This document shows, one piece after another, positions 6,352 to 14,182 of a stretch of 32,332 bases of DNA. Position 1 is the stretch's first letter. Each line of letters starts with the position of its first letter. The DNA lies in the IMG/VR virus record IMGVR_UViG_3300024520_000318, positions 1 through 32,332 of that record; one strand, written 5' to 3'. The position numbers were made by a program, and so were the translations under genes. This DNA comes from a virus. The notes under the pieces were generated by a model. The model searched no databases. It was not told the DNA's origin and worked only from the letters and a program-made list of their open reading frames with translations.

Positions 6352-7020
6352 ATGGCAAAAACATTTGAGGGCCGGAGTATCTCCTCGCCTACCGAAAACA
6401 ACAAACTTTTCTCCCCCACTACCCCGCAATTTCTATACATGCATCACCCCAATACATGGGATCTAGTGGAAACCGCTGATGGTTATGAGGTTCTGCCCAT
6501 ATTGACTAAATTTCAATTAGTCGCCGGGTTGAATGGTGTCCGGCTCCGCCCAGGCGGGGGCGTAGACTCCACCGCCGCCCGCGCGTCTTTTATGGATCAA
6601 GGGTGGGTGTTCATCGATAATAAAGCGGTAGACGGTGGCTACCTTAGGCAATTTGACGGGATGTCCGGGCCTATCTATGCGGACAAATGGAGTAGCCCCC
6701 GTGTAATAGGAAATAGCGCGCGTGGACGCGTTGTTTGGGATACCGATCAAGTTGGTTATAACGATTTCCGGCGGTCATTACTCGAAAACGGCACGATAGA
6801 AGCGCCGGACCCTTCGGCGCTTGATTGGAAAATTGAGCTACTCGAAAAGCGGATTGACCGAAAAACTAAACTAAGTCACATTCCGCGCGTGCAAAAAGAA
6901 GTCAAAAAAGCGGCGGATAAAAAAGCCGCGCTAGTAGAGGCGAAAACCACCAAAAAAACGACGGTAAAGAAAAAGCGCGCCCCGCGCAAAAAGCCCGCGC
7001 CGGCGGTGGTGAAACCGTGA
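6352..7020 (+). CDS. Virion-associated protein with Lys/Ala-rich tail, function unknown
   Basis: A 222-residue protein directly after the capsid gene and its terminator-like hairpins. The ATG is preceded by AGGATC nine bases upstream. The first 150 residues look globular, with many aromatic residues and a GGGVDSTAARASFMDQGW segment. From about residue 155 it becomes helical, and residues 185-222 are a low-complexity tail of Lys, Ala, Pro and Thr resembling histone-like tails, likely to bind DNA or be disordered. Its position suggests a head accessory or connector role. The stop is shared with the GTG of the next small gene. Confidence 0.65.
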   Translation: MAKTFEGRSISSPTENNKLFSPTTPQFLYMHHPNTWDLVETADGYEVLPILTKFQLVAGLNGVRLRPGGGVDSTAARASFMDQGWVFIDNKAVDGGYLRQFDGMSGPIYADKWSSPRVIGNSARGRVVWDTDQVGYNDFRRSLLENGTIEAPDPSALDWKIELLEKRIDRKTKLSHIPRVQKEVKKAADKKAALVEAKTTKKTTVKKKRAPRKKPAPAVVKP

Positions 7021-7175
7021 GCGACGAAAAAAATACACGCGCGGCGATCGATCGGGTCGCTAGTCGCATACGAAACGAAGCCCAAAAACAAGGCCGGACG
7101 ATCACCCATGAAACCGCGCGAGGCAAAGCGCGGGAAATTGCGGTAAACTATCGACGTAAACAACAACAACAATAA
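7017..7175 (+). CDS. Small basic hypothetical protein, 52 residues
   Basis: A short frame opens at GTG 7017, overlapping the previous stop by four bases (GTGA), and ends at TAA 7173-7175. It encodes 52 residues, highly charged and helical (ETARGKAREIAVNYRR), ending in four Gln from a CAA repeat. Coupling by the four-base overlap and the lack of any gap support it as a real gene; no function is recognised. The preceding gene also ends in a basic tail, so one alternative is that this is only a by-product of similar codon use. Confidence 0.55.
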   Translation: MSDEKNTRAAIDRVASRIRNEAQKQGRTITHETARGKAREIAVNYRRKQQQQ

Positions 7176-7202
7176 CGGCGCCCCGGCGCTATAGGAGATC
7201 CT

Positions 7203-7430
7203 ATGTTATTCAGGCAACGTTTCAGAGGTGCTATTTCATTTGTGGGGATAGGCATTAAACAAGCCGCACGAACACCCGACACCCAAACCCCAACGATCAC
7301 AAGTGGGATCGGTGCCCCCACCGCTTCCGTCTTCCCTGGTTCGGTCTACATGAGACAAGACGGAGCCAACGCCGACGAAATGATCTATTGTCGTATCGGT
7401 GGCGCGTGGGTAGCGATTAGCGGAACATAA
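7203..7430 (+). CDS. Small virion-like protein, 75 residues
   Basis: The ATG follows a good ribosome binding site (AGGAG, seven bases upstream). The first third is basic and hydrophobic. The rest, from about residue 35, is a beta-rich segment of the form GAPTASVFPGSVYMRQDG...IGGAWVAISG, which resembles the short repeat seen in many phage tail-fibre and head-fibre proteins (GS-x-Y-x-R-x-DG ... W-x). A role as a decoration or head-fibre component is likely from context. A strong terminator follows, so it ends a transcript. Confidence 0.6.
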   Translation: MLFRQRFRGAISFVGIGIKQAARTPDTQTPTITSGIGAPTASVFPGSVYMRQDGANADEMIYCRIGGAWVAISGT

Positions 7431-7437
7431 AACACCC

Positions 7438-7457
7438 GCCCCTTCGGGGGCTTTTTT
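7438..7457 (+). terminator. Rho-independent terminator with UUCG tetraloop
   Basis: GCCCC-TTCG-GGGGC (7438-7451) gives a five-base-pair GC stem closed by a C(UUCG)G tetraloop, followed by six T. It lies seven bases after the stop of the 75-residue gene and 15 bases before the next start. Genes downstream then need readthrough or another promoter; none is clear in the short gap. Confidence 0.88.
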
Positions 7458-7472
7458 AAAAGGAAACCCCCG

Positions 7473-7862
7473 ATGGCCTTACTAAGCCCCGAAGAACGCC
7501 AAACACTAACCCCTGACGAAAAACGCGCGCTTCGTAAAGAGCGCCGCGCGAAACGCCGGGAAGAACGCGGCCCTTTTTTGGGCATTAAGTGGGAAAAACT
7601 TGAACCCCTCGCGGAAGAGTTGATCCTGGAAATTGCGGGGGATTTGCTCCCCGGTGAAGAGAAAATGGAAGAAGTGATCGACGAATTAGCCGAAAAAGCC
7701 GACGAATTTTTAGAATGGCGAGGTTTGCCCGTGGTGGTATCCCTAGCCCTGGAAACAATTGACGGCGTGTTTTTGCGGGCGATCGCGCGGGGTACAATGC
7801 GGCCTATGGTTCAGAGGGTCTATGAAAAACTCAAAAATTCTGGCAAATTGGGAGGTAAATAA
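7473..7862 (+). CDS. Hypothetical charged helical protein, 129 residues
   Basis: Not recognised. The N terminus (about 8-35) is very rich in Arg, Lys and Glu, as in a nucleic-acid-binding or coiled segment. The middle is acidic and helical (EEKMEEVIDELAEKADEF). Near residue 85-105 a moderately hydrophobic stretch (LPVVVSLALETIDGVFL) might associate with membrane but is too short and mixed to call a transmembrane helix. It starts at ATG 7473 just after the terminator, and its last codons contain the ribosome binding site of the next gene. A holin partner of the enzyme that follows is possible; evidence is thin. Confidence 0.6.
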   Translation: MALLSPEERQTLTPDEKRALRKERRAKRREERGPFLGIKWEKLEPLAEELILEIAGDLLPGEEKMEEVIDELAEKADEFLEWRGLPVVVSLALETIDGVFLRAIARGTMRPMVQRVYEKLKNSGKLGGK

Positions 7863-7863
7863 C

Positions 7864-8469
7864 GTGCGCCCGTCTGTATTAGAACAAATCGAAAAATTGG
7901 GGTTTTCCGTGTTTGACGGTGGACCCTATGATCTAAATTTGTTTGGGATCCGCGCCAAAAACCGCACCGCCGGGGAGTTTGACGACCTGATCGGGTGCGC
8001 CTACCTGGACGGCAAAACATGGCGGGTTCAATATTGGCCGGCAACCACGGACCCCGGCACCCTAAGCGGAACGCTCGCCACAAAAAACCCAAAGGGCGCG
8101 GCGATACTCGCGCCGGGGCAATACTCCGGAGCCTACGAAATAGGCCCGCACGGGTCCACGAAATACGCCGCCCTGGTTCAACGGGGGGAGCCGGTGGCGG
8201 TTTTTCGTGACAACACCGGGGATACGCGGCTCGATTTCGACCCGGCAACCCTAGAAACGGGATATTTTGGGATCAACATCCACGCGTCAAGTATGGACCC
8301 CTACGGCGACGAAAAAGAAACCGCCCGCGTTTCGAATTGGTCCGAAGGGTGCAACGTGCACGCCACCAGCGCGGGATTTCGTAGCATGATGGAACTATGC
8401 CATAAACAGATCGAAAACCACCCGACGTGGACGAAATTCACTTACACCCTTTTAGATCAATGGTGGTGA
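7864..8469 (+). CDS. Probable peptidoglycan-acting enzyme, YkuD-like Cys motif (endolysin or virion lysin)
   Basis: A 201-residue protein starting at GTG 7864; GGGAGG at 7850-7855 stands eight bases upstream, so the in-frame extension to 7759 is rejected. The C-terminal half contains GINIHAS (His140) and, after a variable loop, SNWSEGCNVH (Ser160, Cys163). This His...S-x-GC arrangement is that of L,D-transpeptidase-fold (YkuD) catalytic domains, where the Cys is the nucleophile. The stretch DDLIGCAYLDG ... ATTDPG ... APGQYSGAYEIG ... VFRD matches my memory of a phage protein family often listed as a lysis or peptidoglycan-associated protein. It could degrade host wall at lysis or open it at infection. 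The position between capsid and connector genes is odd for an endolysin and favours a virion role slightly. Confidence 0.6.
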   Translation: MRPSVLEQIEKLGFSVFDGGPYDLNLFGIRAKNRTAGEFDDLIGCAYLDGKTWRVQYWPATTDPGTLSGTLATKNPKGAAILAPGQYSGAYEIGPHGSTKYAALVQRGEPVAVFRDNTGDTRLDFDPATLETGYFGINIHASSMDPYGDEKETARVSNWSEGCNVHATSAGFRSMMELCHKQIENHPTWTKFTYTLLDQWW

Positions 8470-8472
8470 TAT

Positions 8473-9243
8473 ATGACAACGACTAGCTTCGCCTATTCGC
8501 CCCCGTCGGGTCTTCCCCGTATGATTTTACGGGGCGAAAATCAAACCCTCGATATTTCGTGGTTTGTCGAAAATAGCCTAATAACGACGATCACCAGCGG
8601 GACGTTTACGCTAAAACAGGGCGCGACGGTCCTTTTAGACGCGGTGCCCGTTACTACGTTAGGCGCCGGCGGTGTATCGGCTACCTATGATCTAACTTCC
8701 GCCCAGGTTCCGGATACGCTTAGTTTTTCGGACACGATGCTAGAAATCTGGACCCTCACGGGGACGGTTTTTGGAACGCCGGCGACGGTTACAACCCGGC
8801 GATCGGGTCATCTAGTCCGGACGATTTTATACCCCCTGATTAAAGACGGGGATCTAGTTAGCCGCCACCGCCGGATCGAAGATATCCGCCCGCCGGGGAT
8901 AAACAATTTCTCTTCATATCGTGATCTCGCGTGGGAAGTTTTAAACCGGGATCTACTAAAAAAAGGGCGCCGGCCTGAATTGATTTTAGATAGTTACGCG
9001 CTAGTGGATATGCACGTTTATAAGTCGTTAGAATTGATTTTTAGGGACGCGATCACGTTTGTTGGGGATGGTCGATATAACGAACTAGCCAACATGTATG
9101 CCGACGCCTACCGGGAAGAGTTCGAAAACGTGCAATTCAGATACGATCGAAACGAAAACGAAGCGATCGAAGATGACGAACGCGAAGCCGCCAGCCCCTC
9201 GATTTGGCTTAGTACGCCGGGGACCGGTGGAACGTGGGGATAA
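8473..9243 (+). CDS. Head-tail connector/adaptor protein (probable)
   Basis: A 256-residue protein, three bases after the enzyme gene. The first 125 residues look like a beta-rich domain (alternating Thr, Val, Gly strands). Residues 130-235 are helical and acidic (DLVSRHRRIEDIRPP ... YADAYREEFENVQ), resembling the helical bundle of gp6-like connectors that sit under the portal. The N-terminal domain could be an immunoglobulin-like or sheath-like decoration. It is coupled to the next gene by a one-base TAATG overlap. The call rests on position between capsid and tail genes and on the helical part. Confidence 0.55.
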   Translation: MTTTSFAYSPPSGLPRMILRGENQTLDISWFVENSLITTITSGTFTLKQGATVLLDAVPVTTLGAGGVSATYDLTSAQVPDTLSFSDTMLEIWTLTGTVFGTPATVTTRRSGHLVRTILYPLIKDGDLVSRHRRIEDIRPPGINNFSSYRDLAWEVLNRDLLKKGRRPELILDSYALVDMHVYKSLELIFRDAITFVGDGRYNELANMYADAYREEFENVQFRYDRNENEAIEDDEREAASPSIWLSTPGTGGTWG

Positions 9244-9683
9244 TGCGAGAAATCATAGAGGCGGCGGTAACCGCGATCGATACGATCCCCGACTTGGTGT
9301 TGTCACCGGCGGCGGTGAACGCACTAAACACGCCTAACACCGTGGCGGAGCGGGTTTATTCGGTGACAATGCAAACCGAAAATTCCGATAAATTCCGCGA
9401 TAGGCAGCCCGCCGGGCATATGCGCTATGAACACGCCCTAACAGTTAGCGTGTTGTGTCGAATTTTCCCAAACGACCAAATGAGCGCCTATAAAGACGCG
9501 ATCGACGTGGAAGAGTTGATCATTCAAAAACTGTTAGTACAGGCAGATTTCCCCGCGTTCCGCGTCCTATACGATCGCACCCGCCGAAATTTCCCCCGCC
9601 CTTCCGTGGGCGGCACCGCCGGCGGGGAATACGTTTTGTTGGAAATCGAGTTTTCGATAGAACAAAGCACCCCCCTACCATGA
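9243..9683 (+). CDS. Tail completion/terminator-type protein (probable)
   Basis: A 146-residue protein whose ATG (9243) shares one base with the preceding TAA; GGGGA stands just before it. The N-terminal helix REIIEAAVTAIDTIPDL, a middle with alternating strands (HALTVSVLCRIFP), a helix EELIIQKLL and a final strand EYVLLEIEFSIEQ match the alpha-beta layout of phage tail terminator or minor tail proteins. Order (connector, this gene, HK97 gp10-like, tail tube) is as in many siphoviruses. Overlaps the next gene by four bases. Confidence 0.6.
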   Translation: MREIIEAAVTAIDTIPDLVLSPAAVNALNTPNTVAERVYSVTMQTENSDKFRDRQPAGHMRYEHALTVSVLCRIFPNDQMSAYKDAIDVEELIIQKLLVQADFPAFRVLYDRTRRNFPRPSVGGTAGGEYVLLEIEFSIEQSTPLP

Positions 9684-10141
9684 CCACCAAAAACCCCTTT
9701 ATAGCCAACCTGGACGAAATAGAGCGCACGCTGGACGCCCTATCAAGACAAGACGCTACCCGCGTAGCAGAATGGACGTTTAATTCGTCCGCCTGGAAAG
9801 TTATTAAAGAGATAAAAAAACCTGAAAGTTTAGGCGGTTGGCCGGTAGACACCGGGGAGAGTCGCAAACGTTGGGGGTTTAGACGCGCAAAAATCGGGGG
9901 TGGAAAAGTCGTTTTTGATATTTTTAACGACGCCCCCGCGCTTCGGGGTCGATTGAAAGGCCACGCCTATGCCGGTTGGGTATATGCAAAGGGTGGGCGC
10001 CCGCCCAGTTTAGGGCGCCCGGGTTCGCCCTTGATAGCCCAGGGTATAGTAGATCGTGCTATACTTTCCACGCTAGCGACTATAGAAAAAAATTATCGTC
10101 GCCGGCTTACGGATTACCTCGCGAAAAGGGCTAAAAAATGA
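9680..10141 (+). CDS. HK97 gp10-like head-tail/tail completion protein
   Basis: A 153-residue basic protein starting with a four-base ATGA overlap. The WPVDTGESRKRWGF segment at residues 54-67 matches the P-V-D-T-G-x-x-R-x-S/W signature of the HK97 gp10 and phage minor tail families. It is followed by a strand region, AYAGWVYAKGG, and a C-terminal helix rich in Arg and Lys. These proteins help close or terminate the tail at the head interface. Family assignment by motif is fairly sure; exact role is from context. Four-base overlap with the next gene. Confidence 0.75.
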   Translation: MTTKNPFIANLDEIERTLDALSRQDATRVAEWTFNSSAWKVIKEIKKPESLGGWPVDTGESRKRWGFRRAKIGGGKVVFDIFNDAPALRGRLKGHAYAGWVYAKGGRPPSLGRPGSPLIAQGIVDRAILSTLATIEKNYRRRLTDYLAKRAKK

Positions 10142-10323
10142 CCGTTGATCAAGCCAAAAAGGCGCTAAAAAAGATCAAGTTCACGCCGGGGGAGGCGTTC
10201 CGCCGGCGAAGTCCAGAGGATCAGAAAACGATCCGTTCCGCCGTTTTAGTTTTGGCCCGTGCGGGCTTAGTTTACACGCCCGAAGAGGGCAAACCAACCG
10301 AAAAACCAGTTTTAGAGGGGTAA
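10138..10323 (+). CDS. Small basic hypothetical protein, 61 residues
   Basis: It starts at an ATG overlapping the previous stop by four bases (ATGA) and lies three bases before the tail tube gene. A Lys-rich helix (DQAKKALKKIKF) is followed by a second helix with PEDQKTIRSAVLVLARAGLV and an acidic, Pro-rich end. The second half looks like a winged-helix or helix-turn-helix fragment, but too little is present to call DNA binding. Its tight fit in the tail operon supports it as real. Confidence 0.65.
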   Translation: MTVDQAKKALKKIKFTPGEAFRRRSPEDQKTIRSAVLVLARAGLVYTPEEGKPTEKPVLEG

Positions 10324-10326
10324 ATC

Positions 10327-10827
10327 ATGGCCGAGTCGTTGATCGTTAAAACAAAAAGAGACGGGACGCTAACTTTTAGCGATCTAGCCGCCGCTAACTC
10401 TTACACCGTCTCATTTGAAGCGGGGGATCTAAACCTGACGATCCCCGGCGCCACGGTGAACAATTTTCTAGATAGGGGCCGTTTCCCGGCGGGAAACCCC
10501 GCGATCCGCTACGGTGACGATCAACCGCTTACGGGGACGTTTACCGCGTACCTTCGGGATATTTCCGACGCGGTAGATGTTACGCTAACCGAAATTTTGC
10601 TGCAATCCGGCGCGGTTGCGTCGGGGTGGACTAGCACAATGGGCGCAAATGGTGAGGTTTTCGCGCTAAAATTAACCTGGACGATCGCCGGCGTTATACA
10701 TGGGGACGCGTCCGATCATGTCTTAGAGCTTGATCATTGTTATGTCACCGGCTCGCTAGGTGAGGGGGATCCGGACACCGTGACGATCAATTTTACCAGT
10801 TATACAAGCTATCCCGTCGTTACATAG
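10327..10827 (+). CDS. Major tail tube protein
   Basis: A 166-residue, strongly beta-rich protein with many Thr, Gly, Asp and few Lys. The run DGTLTFSDLAAANSYTVSFEAGDLNLT at the N terminus, QPLTGTFTAYLRD in the middle, and the closing strands GDPDTVTINFTSY fit siphovirus tail tube subunits, which stack as hexameric rings around the tape measure. Size, composition and its place between completion protein and tape measure support the call. No other gene in the region fits better. Ten bases separate it from the next gene, with GGATC before the next start. Confidence 0.75.
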   Translation: MAESLIVKTKRDGTLTFSDLAAANSYTVSFEAGDLNLTIPGATVNNFLDRGRFPAGNPAIRYGDDQPLTGTFTAYLRDISDAVDVTLTEILLQSGAVASGWTSTMGANGEVFALKLTWTIAGVIHGDASDHVLELDHCYVTGSLGEGDPDTVTINFTSYTSYPVVT

Positions 10828-10836
10828 GATCTAACA

Positions 10837-11289
10837 ATGAAAATCGACAACGTAAGAGTTCCAATTCTAGATCGATCGGCGGGGGATTTTTCCGGTGCGG
10901 CGAATTTTGCAGCGGCGGCGGCGGACCCTACCGCGCAAACCGCCGCGCTTGATTGTCAATGGGGCCAATTTATTGATATCACGGTGGAAATTACCAACGT
11001 GGGCACGGGTCCCATGACTAAAATTTTCTTAGTGGGGCGCGTTTCTTCGGCAGCAAACCCGGATATAACCGCCCCGGCGGAATGGTCCGCATTGAACACC
11101 GAAGCGGTAGACACCGCCACGGGAATTAGTACTATAGTAGCCTATCAAGCTGAAATATCCGCGCATAGCGTCGGGGAGTACACGATAAGTTTCCCGAAAA
11201 TCGGGCGCTATTTCGGCGCGGTGGTTTGGGTTGACGCCGCCCCGGGAACACGCGGGACGGTCTACGCCTATAGACGGGGTGAGCGTTGA
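10837..11289 (+). CDS. Virion protein, beta-rich, function unknown
   Basis: A 150-residue protein with Ala-rich N terminus and alternating strand segments (FIDITVEITNVGTGPMTKIFLVGRV; AEISAHSVGEYTISFPKIGRYFGAVVWV). The fold looks like a jelly roll or Ig-like sandwich, as in minor capsid-decoration or tail-decoration proteins. GPMTKIFLVGRV and PKIGRYFGAVVWVD resemble segments of small phage capsid-associated proteins that I cannot name. Located right after the tail tube, and overlapped by the next small gene. Confidence 0.6.
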   Translation: MKIDNVRVPILDRSAGDFSGAANFAAAAADPTAQTAALDCQWGQFIDITVEITNVGTGPMTKIFLVGRVSSAANPDITAPAEWSALNTEAVDTATGISTIVAYQAEISAHSVGEYTISFPKIGRYFGAVVWVDAAPGTRGTVYAYRRGER

Positions 11290-11510
11290 TCTTTTTAGCG
11301 CCGCTTGTCGAGATAAACGGGCAATTCGACCCGGCCACGAATTTAGACGGTAACCTTGTGGCATTGACGGCGCCGGGTATGCGCGCGCCGGTATGCGATC
11401 GGGAACTTTTACGGTTCGTGGTGGTGGCTCCGGAGGGTTTCCCGGCTCCCGATGATTGGGAAGAAATGACCAAAGAGCAAATAAACGATCTCTACCCGGG
11501 AACTTTTTAG
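11286..11510 (+). CDS. Small acidic hypothetical protein, 74 residues, TTG start
   Basis: The likely start is TTG 11286, overlapping the previous stop by four bases (TTGA), with GGGGTGA just upstream. The product has a hydrophobic start, a mixed middle with two prolines and Gly-Met, and an acidic C-terminal segment (PDDWEEMTKEQINDLYPGTF) resembling the short helix-Y-P ending found in small phage proteins. Function is unknown. No ATG exists near the start, so rare-codon initiation would keep its level low. Confidence 0.55.
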   Translation: MIFLAPLVEINGQFDPATNLDGNLVALTAPGMRAPVCDRELLRFVVVAPEGFPAPDDWEEMTKEQINDLYPGTF

Positions 11511-11519
11511 GGGGGAATT

Positions 11520-12569
11520 ATGGCGGTTAAATGGTCCTGGGCGTGGGGCGCAGAAACCGCCGCGACGCTAGAAACGGATGCGGGGTGGGATTTTTCGTCT
11601 ACGTCGGCGAGCAATGTAACATCGTACCCGACGGGTGGACTACCTGCCGGAGTGCCTGAGTTTACCTATGCGGGCAGCCCAACGCGATACACTATCGCAT
11701 TAAGGAGCGCCACCACGGCCCGATCACCGCTAAATATTGGCGCCCCTCAAGGTTGGCTATCCAGCCACTTTTACTTAGCCGACGCTAGCGGCTTTTCAAA
11801 TTACGAAATTTTCCATGTCTACGCCACCACGAACGGGCGGTCAGTCTATGTCTTGGCTCACGGACCGGACACGCTGAAATTGTACGTGGACAACACATTC
11901 AAAGAGCAAACTGTAGCCACTTTTCCCCCTCTAACGTGGCATAACATAGCTTTAAAGTACGATATGAGCGGGGCTACTTGGAGCGGGCAGCTATATATGA
12001 ACGGTGTAGCCGTCACGGCTGCGCACACTGACGCGGGGACCAGCCAGACTTCCTGCTACTTCAGGCTATCCGGTCTTCGTAATACGTCATTAGTTACCGG
12101 CGGTTTTTGGGCGGGGCTAGTCCATTACGATTCGCTAGCCGACGCCGGCGAATTGAGCCGCTACGTCACCCGCGCCAATCCCACCGCCGACATATCTAGC
12201 ACTTTCGGCGCGTGGGTTCCGGCGGTAAATCAGAGCGCGGAGCTAGTTAGCCCGCTGGATACGGCTACGACGGTAGACGCCGCCGCACCGATACCCACGG
12301 ATTTTCTCACGATCAACGTGAACAACCTATCTACACAACTAGGCATTTCGCCTAACATCACCGGAGTATCTGTTCACGGGTACGCGTCCGGAACCGGATC
12401 TAGCGTTGTCGCGGGCGTTTCGTCATCGTCGGGCGTTTCGTTTGTGGACGGCGCGGCGGTGGTTACCGGGTCGGGTTCTTATTGTACGGCGTCTAGCGGG
12501 GTCGACCCTAACACCGGGGCTGCGTGGCTAGTGAGCGCGGTTCCTTATCTACGCTTTAAAATTTCGTGA
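11520..12569 (+). CDS. LamG/concanavalin-like virion protein (tail fibre or decoration)
   Basis: A 349-residue protein with GGGGGG just before the ATG. Residues about 55-205 form a LamG-like beta sandwich: GWLSSHFYLAD, IFHVYATTNGRSVYVLA, TLKLYVDN, LTWHNIALKYD and GQLYMNGV give the typical strand order including the W-H-x-I-A-L-x-Y edge strand. Such domains bind glycans or proteins. The rest is Ala/Thr/Val/Ser-rich and strand-forming, with a low-complexity SGTGSSVVAGVSSSSGVSF segment. Its place between tail tube and the large fibre gene suggests an adhesin or receptor-binding accessory. No signal peptide. Confidence 0.7.
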   Translation: MAVKWSWAWGAETAATLETDAGWDFSSTSASNVTSYPTGGLPAGVPEFTYAGSPTRYTIALRSATTARSPLNIGAPQGWLSSHFYLADASGFSNYEIFHVYATTNGRSVYVLAHGPDTLKLYVDNTFKEQTVATFPPLTWHNIALKYDMSGATWSGQLYMNGVAVTAAHTDAGTSQTSCYFRLSGLRNTSLVTGGFWAGLVHYDSLADAGELSRYVTRANPTADISSTFGAWVPAVNQSAELVSPLDTATTVDAAAPIPTDFLTINVNNLSTQLGISPNITGVSVHGYASGTGSSVVAGVSSSSGVSFVDGAAVVTGSGSYCTASSGVDPNTGAAWLVSAVPYLRFKIS

Positions 12570-12577
12570 GGTAAAAA

Positions 12578-14173
12578 ATGCAGGGTTGCGGCTTTCAAGG
12601 GGGATGCACGGGCGGCGGTGGCGGTGGCGGTGGCACGGGCACGGTTACAAGCGTAGGCACGGGAACAGGTCTAACCGGCGGGCCTATCACGGCGGCGGGC
12701 ACGATCAACCTCGCGAACACCGCCGTAACGCCTGGCGCGTATACAAGCGCCGACATTACTGTCGACGCTCAAGGGCGTATTACAGCAGCGGCGAGCGGTG
12801 CGGGGGCGGTGTCTCTTTACACCGCCGACGATACGATCGGCGCGGGTCGGATCGCGACCCTAACCGATACACTAGAATTTTCGGGCGGTCGGGTGCTATA
12901 CAACGGCGCCGCCGAAACCTCGACTCTAAACAGTACGAGCGTCGTCGAGGTTCGACAGGCTAGCGATCTACCCGCCACCCTGGCGGTAAATACGACGTAC
13001 TACATACGGGGCGCGATCACGTTTAGCACCCCGATCACGGTCACTAATGCCGGGTGCGCTATCGTCGGCGGCGATCGAAATAAGGATAAATTGATATGGA
13101 ACGGCGCCGCCGGAACCACGGCGATCACCGTTACCGATGTAGATTTCGAGCTTGCTAACCTCTGTTTTTCATCGAATAACACCGGATCGGTAATTTTAGA
13201 AGCGGATAATTTTAACGCCCCCGACTATAACGCCGGGCGTTCCAAGGTTTTTTCGATTTTCGATTGCCAGTTTCGGGGGTGTTACGATATCGCGTCGTTT
13301 TCGGGGTTCGATCTTATCGACATTTCAAACACGCTGTTTTGGTATATCCAAGCACCGAATTTCGGCCTGAAATTTCTAAACACCTCGAAAACCGAAATTA
13401 GCTCGTGTGAGTTTATCCGTTGGTTTGACGAAAGCACCATACCCGCCCCGGCGGGTTTCGCAACGTGCCCGATGATAGAACTATCGGCCAACGCGGGCGG
13501 CCCTGGTTTCGGGGCGGTTAATATCAACGGCTCATTATTCCACCCGCAACTAACACAAGACGGGATCAAAATTAACGCCGGATCGACTACGGGTTTTGGC
13601 ACGATCGCCGCTAATACATTCGTTGACGCCAACCTGGGACCGGGTTTAAAGTTTTTTCCGGACCCCGCCGCCGGGGGCTACTCAAACGCGGAGTGTCTAA
13701 AATACGACATAAGCGTAAATCAGGGGCTACCGAATTCTAACGCGTACATGCTAGTAACGTTCGTGGGCAACGGTACAAACACCGCGCTGACGTCGGGGGT
13801 TCCCGCCGTGATGAACGCCGGGGGCGGCGCCGCCGCGACTCACTCACAACGTATGACCGCCACCGCTGACGGCGTGGTAACCTACAACGGGACGAAAGAG
13901 ATCAACGTCTCCCTAGTCGCCACGGTGAATTTCGATAAACAGGGCGGCGGTAACGATGACTACAATTTTTATTTCTATCAGAACACCGGCGCGGGGTTCG
14001 TTCAACTGACGGATTCAGTTTCCGCGATCCGCACCGGGGGAAATAATTTCGTACTCCCCATGAGCTATTTTACCCCCCTATCAAACGGCGATCAGTTAGC
14101 GATCTACATCGAAAACACCGGATCGAACGACGATATGAGGGTTACCGATCTGCAATGGTTCATTAAGGAATAG
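12578..14173 (+). CDS. Tail fibre or spike protein (beta-helix with C-terminal jelly roll)
   Basis: A 531-residue protein. It begins with a Cys/Gly-rich tail containing an eight-Gly run (GCGFQGGCTG then poly-Gly). The TGTVTSVGTGTGLTGGPITAAGTINL repeat follows, a well-known trimeric fibre-shaft motif, then TPGAYTSADITVDAQGRIT, also typical of phage fibres. The middle (about 115-400) has regular strand-turn periodicity with VTNAGCAIVGGDRN, ISNTLFWY, ISSCEFIRW and VNINGSLFHP, as in right-handed beta-helix adhesins. The C-terminal 125 residues look like a TNF-like jelly-roll trimerisation head. It likely binds the host surface. No catalytic residues of a depolymerase could be assigned by eye. Confidence 0.75.
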   Translation: MQGCGFQGGCTGGGGGGGGTGTVTSVGTGTGLTGGPITAAGTINLANTAVTPGAYTSADITVDAQGRITAAASGAGAVSLYTADDTIGAGRIATLTDTLEFSGGRVLYNGAAETSTLNSTSVVEVRQASDLPATLAVNTTYYIRGAITFSTPITVTNAGCAIVGGDRNKDKLIWNGAAGTTAITVTDVDFELANLCFSSNNTGSVILEADNFNAPDYNAGRSKVFSIFDCQFRGCYDIASFSGFDLIDISNTLFWYIQAPNFGLKFLNTSKTEISSCEFIRWFDESTIPAPAGFATCPMIELSANAGGPGFGAVNINGSLFHPQLTQDGIKINAGSTTGFGTIAANTFVDANLGPGLKFFPDPAAGGYSNAECLKYDISVNQGLPNSNAYMLVTFVGNGTNTALTSGVPAVMNAGGGAAATHSQRMTATADGVVTYNGTKEINVSLVATVNFDKQGGGNDDYNFYFYQNTGAGFVQLTDSVSAIRTGGNNFVLPMSYFTPLSNGDQLAIYIENTGSNDDMRVTDLQWFIKE

Positions 14174-14182
14174 GGGGGTTTT

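Noticed and set aside
7759-7863. N-terminal extension of the peptidoglycan-type enzyme
   Set aside because: It overlaps the upstream gene by 100 bases, is Cys/Arg-rich and unlike the domain; GGGAGG points to GTG 7864.
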